From Paracoccaceae bacterium (GTDB lineage Bacteria; Pseudomonadota; Alphaproteobacteria; Rhodobacterales; Rhodobacteraceae), in NCBI GenBank assembly GCA_013214715.1, contig JABSSB010000162.1, forward strand, positions 1 to 13,072: a stretch of DNA of 13,072 nt, read 5' to 3'. The position numbers and the translations under genes are program-made. Below the pieces are notes generated by a model that searched no databases, was not told the origin of the DNA, and worked only from the letters and a program-made list of their open reading frames with translations. This document shows, piece after piece, positions 11,999 through 13,072 of the stretch. How positions within the stretch are numbered: position 1 is the first letter of the stretch; the number at the start of each line of letters is the position of its first letter.

Positions 11999-12928
11999 TC
12001 AGCGCGCAAGGCCGGTCAGAGCAGCGGCAAATTCTTCGGGGTCAAAAGCGTCAAGATCGTCGATCTGTTCGCCGACGCCGATGGCGTGGATTGGCAGGCC
12101 GAACTTGTCAGCCAGGGCCACCAGGACGCCCCCCTTTGCGGTGCCGTCAAGCTTGGTCATGACCAGGCCTGACACATCGGCGAGTTTTTGGAAGGTGTCG
12201 ACCTGGCTGAGCGCGTTCTGGCCTGTCGTGGCATCCAGAACCAGCAGTGTGTTATGCGGTGCGTCGGGGTCTTGCTTGCGGATCACGCGCACGATCTTGG
12301 CCAGTTCTTCCATCAGATCGGCGCGGTTTTGCAGACGGCCTGCGGTGTCTATCATCAGCAGATCAGCCCCGTCGCGCGCGGCCTGCGCCATCGCGTCGAA
12401 GGCCAGCGAGGCCGGATCAGAGCCTTCGGGCGCGGTCAGCACGGGGACGCCGGCACGCTCCCCCCAGACCTGCAACTGTTCGACGGCGGCGGCGCGGAAG
12501 GTGTCACCGGCGGCGATTACGACCTTTTTGCCGGCTGCCTGAAATTGGCTGGCCAGTTTGCCGATCGTGGTCGTTTTGCCCGATCCGTTCACGCCCACAA
12601 CCAGCACCACCTGCGGCCGTTTTGGATAAAGCGGAAGCGGGCGGGCCACAGGTTCCATCACGCGGGCGATTTCAGCGGCCAGCAGTTCCTTGATTTCGCG
12701 CGAACTGAGCCTGCGGCCCATACGGCCTTCGGCGATATTGGCGGTGATGCGCAGCGCGGTGTCTACGCCCATATCCGAGGCGATCAAGAGCTCTTCAAGC
12801 TCTTCGAGCATGTCGTCGTCAAGTTCACGCCGAGGGGCGGCCTGCGCGTCATCGCGGGTGAAAAGGCGGCCAAGGAGCCCGGATTTCTCCGGGGCCCCTT
12901 CGACAGGCGGCGGGGTCACCTCCACCAC
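11999..12928 (-). CDS. ftsY: signal recognition particle receptor FtsY
   Basis: The SRP receptor GTPase, which docks ribosome-SRP complexes at the inner membrane. From the first possible start (GTG 12928) there are 309 residues: a short Pro-rich lead, an amphipathic membrane-targeting stretch SGLLGRLFTR (16-25), the N domain with the helix around LDDDMLEELEELLIASDMGV, then the G domain. GTPase motifs are GVNGSGKTTT (112-121), DTFRAAAVEQL (142-152), DTAGR (194-198), TKLDGTAKGG (258-267) and GVGEQIDDL (284-292). The NG core is complete. No Shine-Dalgarno precedes 12928, and the frame stays open for about 40 more codons of Pro/Ala-rich sequence up to a TAA at 13049-13051, with no ATG, GTG or TTG. 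The true N-terminus (A domain) may therefore differ, through a rare start codon, a frameshift or an error. ftsY is upstream of the EamA gene and ispZ. Confidence 0.92.
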   Translation of the reverse strand: MVEVTPPPVEGAPEKSGLLGRLFTRDDAQAAPRRELDDDMLEELEELLIASDMGVDTALRITANIAEGRMGRRLSSREIKELLAAEIARVMEPVARPLPLYPKRPQVVLVVGVNGSGKTTTIGKLASQFQAAGKKVVIAAGDTFRAAAVEQLQVWGERAGVPVLTAPEGSDPASLAFDAMAQAARDGADLLMIDTAGRLQNRADLMEELAKIVRVIRKQDPDAPHNTLLVLDATTGQNALSQVDTFQKLADVSGLVMTKLDGTAKGGVLVALADKFGLPIHAIGVGEQIDDLDAFDPEEFAAALTGLAR

Positions 12929-13072
12929 GGGCTCTGGCGGGGGCGGCGCGGCGGGCGTTGCTGGTGGCTCTGCCCGCGACGGCGCAAGACTTCCAGAAGG
13001 GGTTAGGGTCGGGCTAAGCGTGTCAGCGCAACCGCGCTGGCGGCGGCCTTAAAATGCCTTCGCGCCGCCGTT
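12929..13072. other. unresolved region upstream of ftsY
   Basis: On the minus strand 13048-12929 is open in the ftsY frame and rich in Pro and Ala, like an FtsY acidic/proline linker, but has no standard start. The last codons at the window edge (…GAKAF then TAA at 13051-13049) could be the end of an upstream gene cut by the window. Nothing more can be said. Confidence 0.4.

Overview
This 13 kb window is GC-rich and looks chromosomal. It probably comes from an alphaproteobacterium of the Rhodobacteraceae/Roseobacter group. The reasons are the ftsY - EamA transporter - ispZ (septation protein A) order, a SAM-II riboswitch ahead of metZ, a long-form folE2, and a granule-type protein behind a TGC-rich PhaR-like palindrome. 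Gene identities come from reading the translated sequence and from remembered family motifs; no database search was run.

Left end (1-1083): the plus strand carries the wreck of one gene. It encoded a coiled-coil segment, one membrane helix, a helical linker and a C-terminal collagen-like Gly-X-Y tail. A frameshift at a C8 tract, an in-frame TAA, a second frameshift and two Gly-to-Arg changes in the collagen repeat mark it as a pseudogene, or less likely a phase-variable gene.

1084-4651 (minus strand): a tightly coupled three-gene cluster in the order trkH (potassium uptake channel subunit), a thiamine-diphosphate 2-oxoacid decarboxylase of the AruI/acetolactate synthase type, and a small exported protein of unknown function. 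Both junctions overlap by 4 nt.

4674-5545: a 220-residue phasin-like protein with a methionine-rich N-terminus and a Lys/Ala/Pro-rich tail of nine 8-residue repeats. It has a strong hairpin downstream and a TGC-rich imperfect palindrome upstream that resembles operators of the PHA regulator PhaR.

5542-8170 (minus strand): folE2 (GTP cyclohydrolase IB, folate pathway) with a good promoter of its own, then metZ (O-succinylhomoserine sulfhydrylase, methionine synthesis). metZ is preceded by a complete control leader: promoter, SAM-II aptamer, intrinsic terminator and Shine-Dalgarno. Excess S-adenosylmethionine should end transcription before metZ.

8219-10378: a 69-residue orphan protein on the minus strand diverges from a plus-strand pair, an alpha/beta hydrolase and a Nu-class (YfcG/YghU-like) glutathione S-transferase. 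A hairpin separates the latter from the convergent ispZ.

10379-13072 (minus strand): ftsY (SRP receptor), a ten-helix EamA/DMT transporter, and ispZ/yciB. The ftsY N-terminus is unresolved: the open frame runs about 40 codons beyond the first possible start with no ATG, GTG or TTG.

No tRNA, rRNA, insertion sequence, CRISPR array or origin was seen. The best candidates for something beyond routine annotation are the decayed collagen-like gene, the Met-rich repeat protein with its operator, the coupled trkH-decarboxylase-exported protein cluster, and the palindrome lying over the metZ leader promoter.
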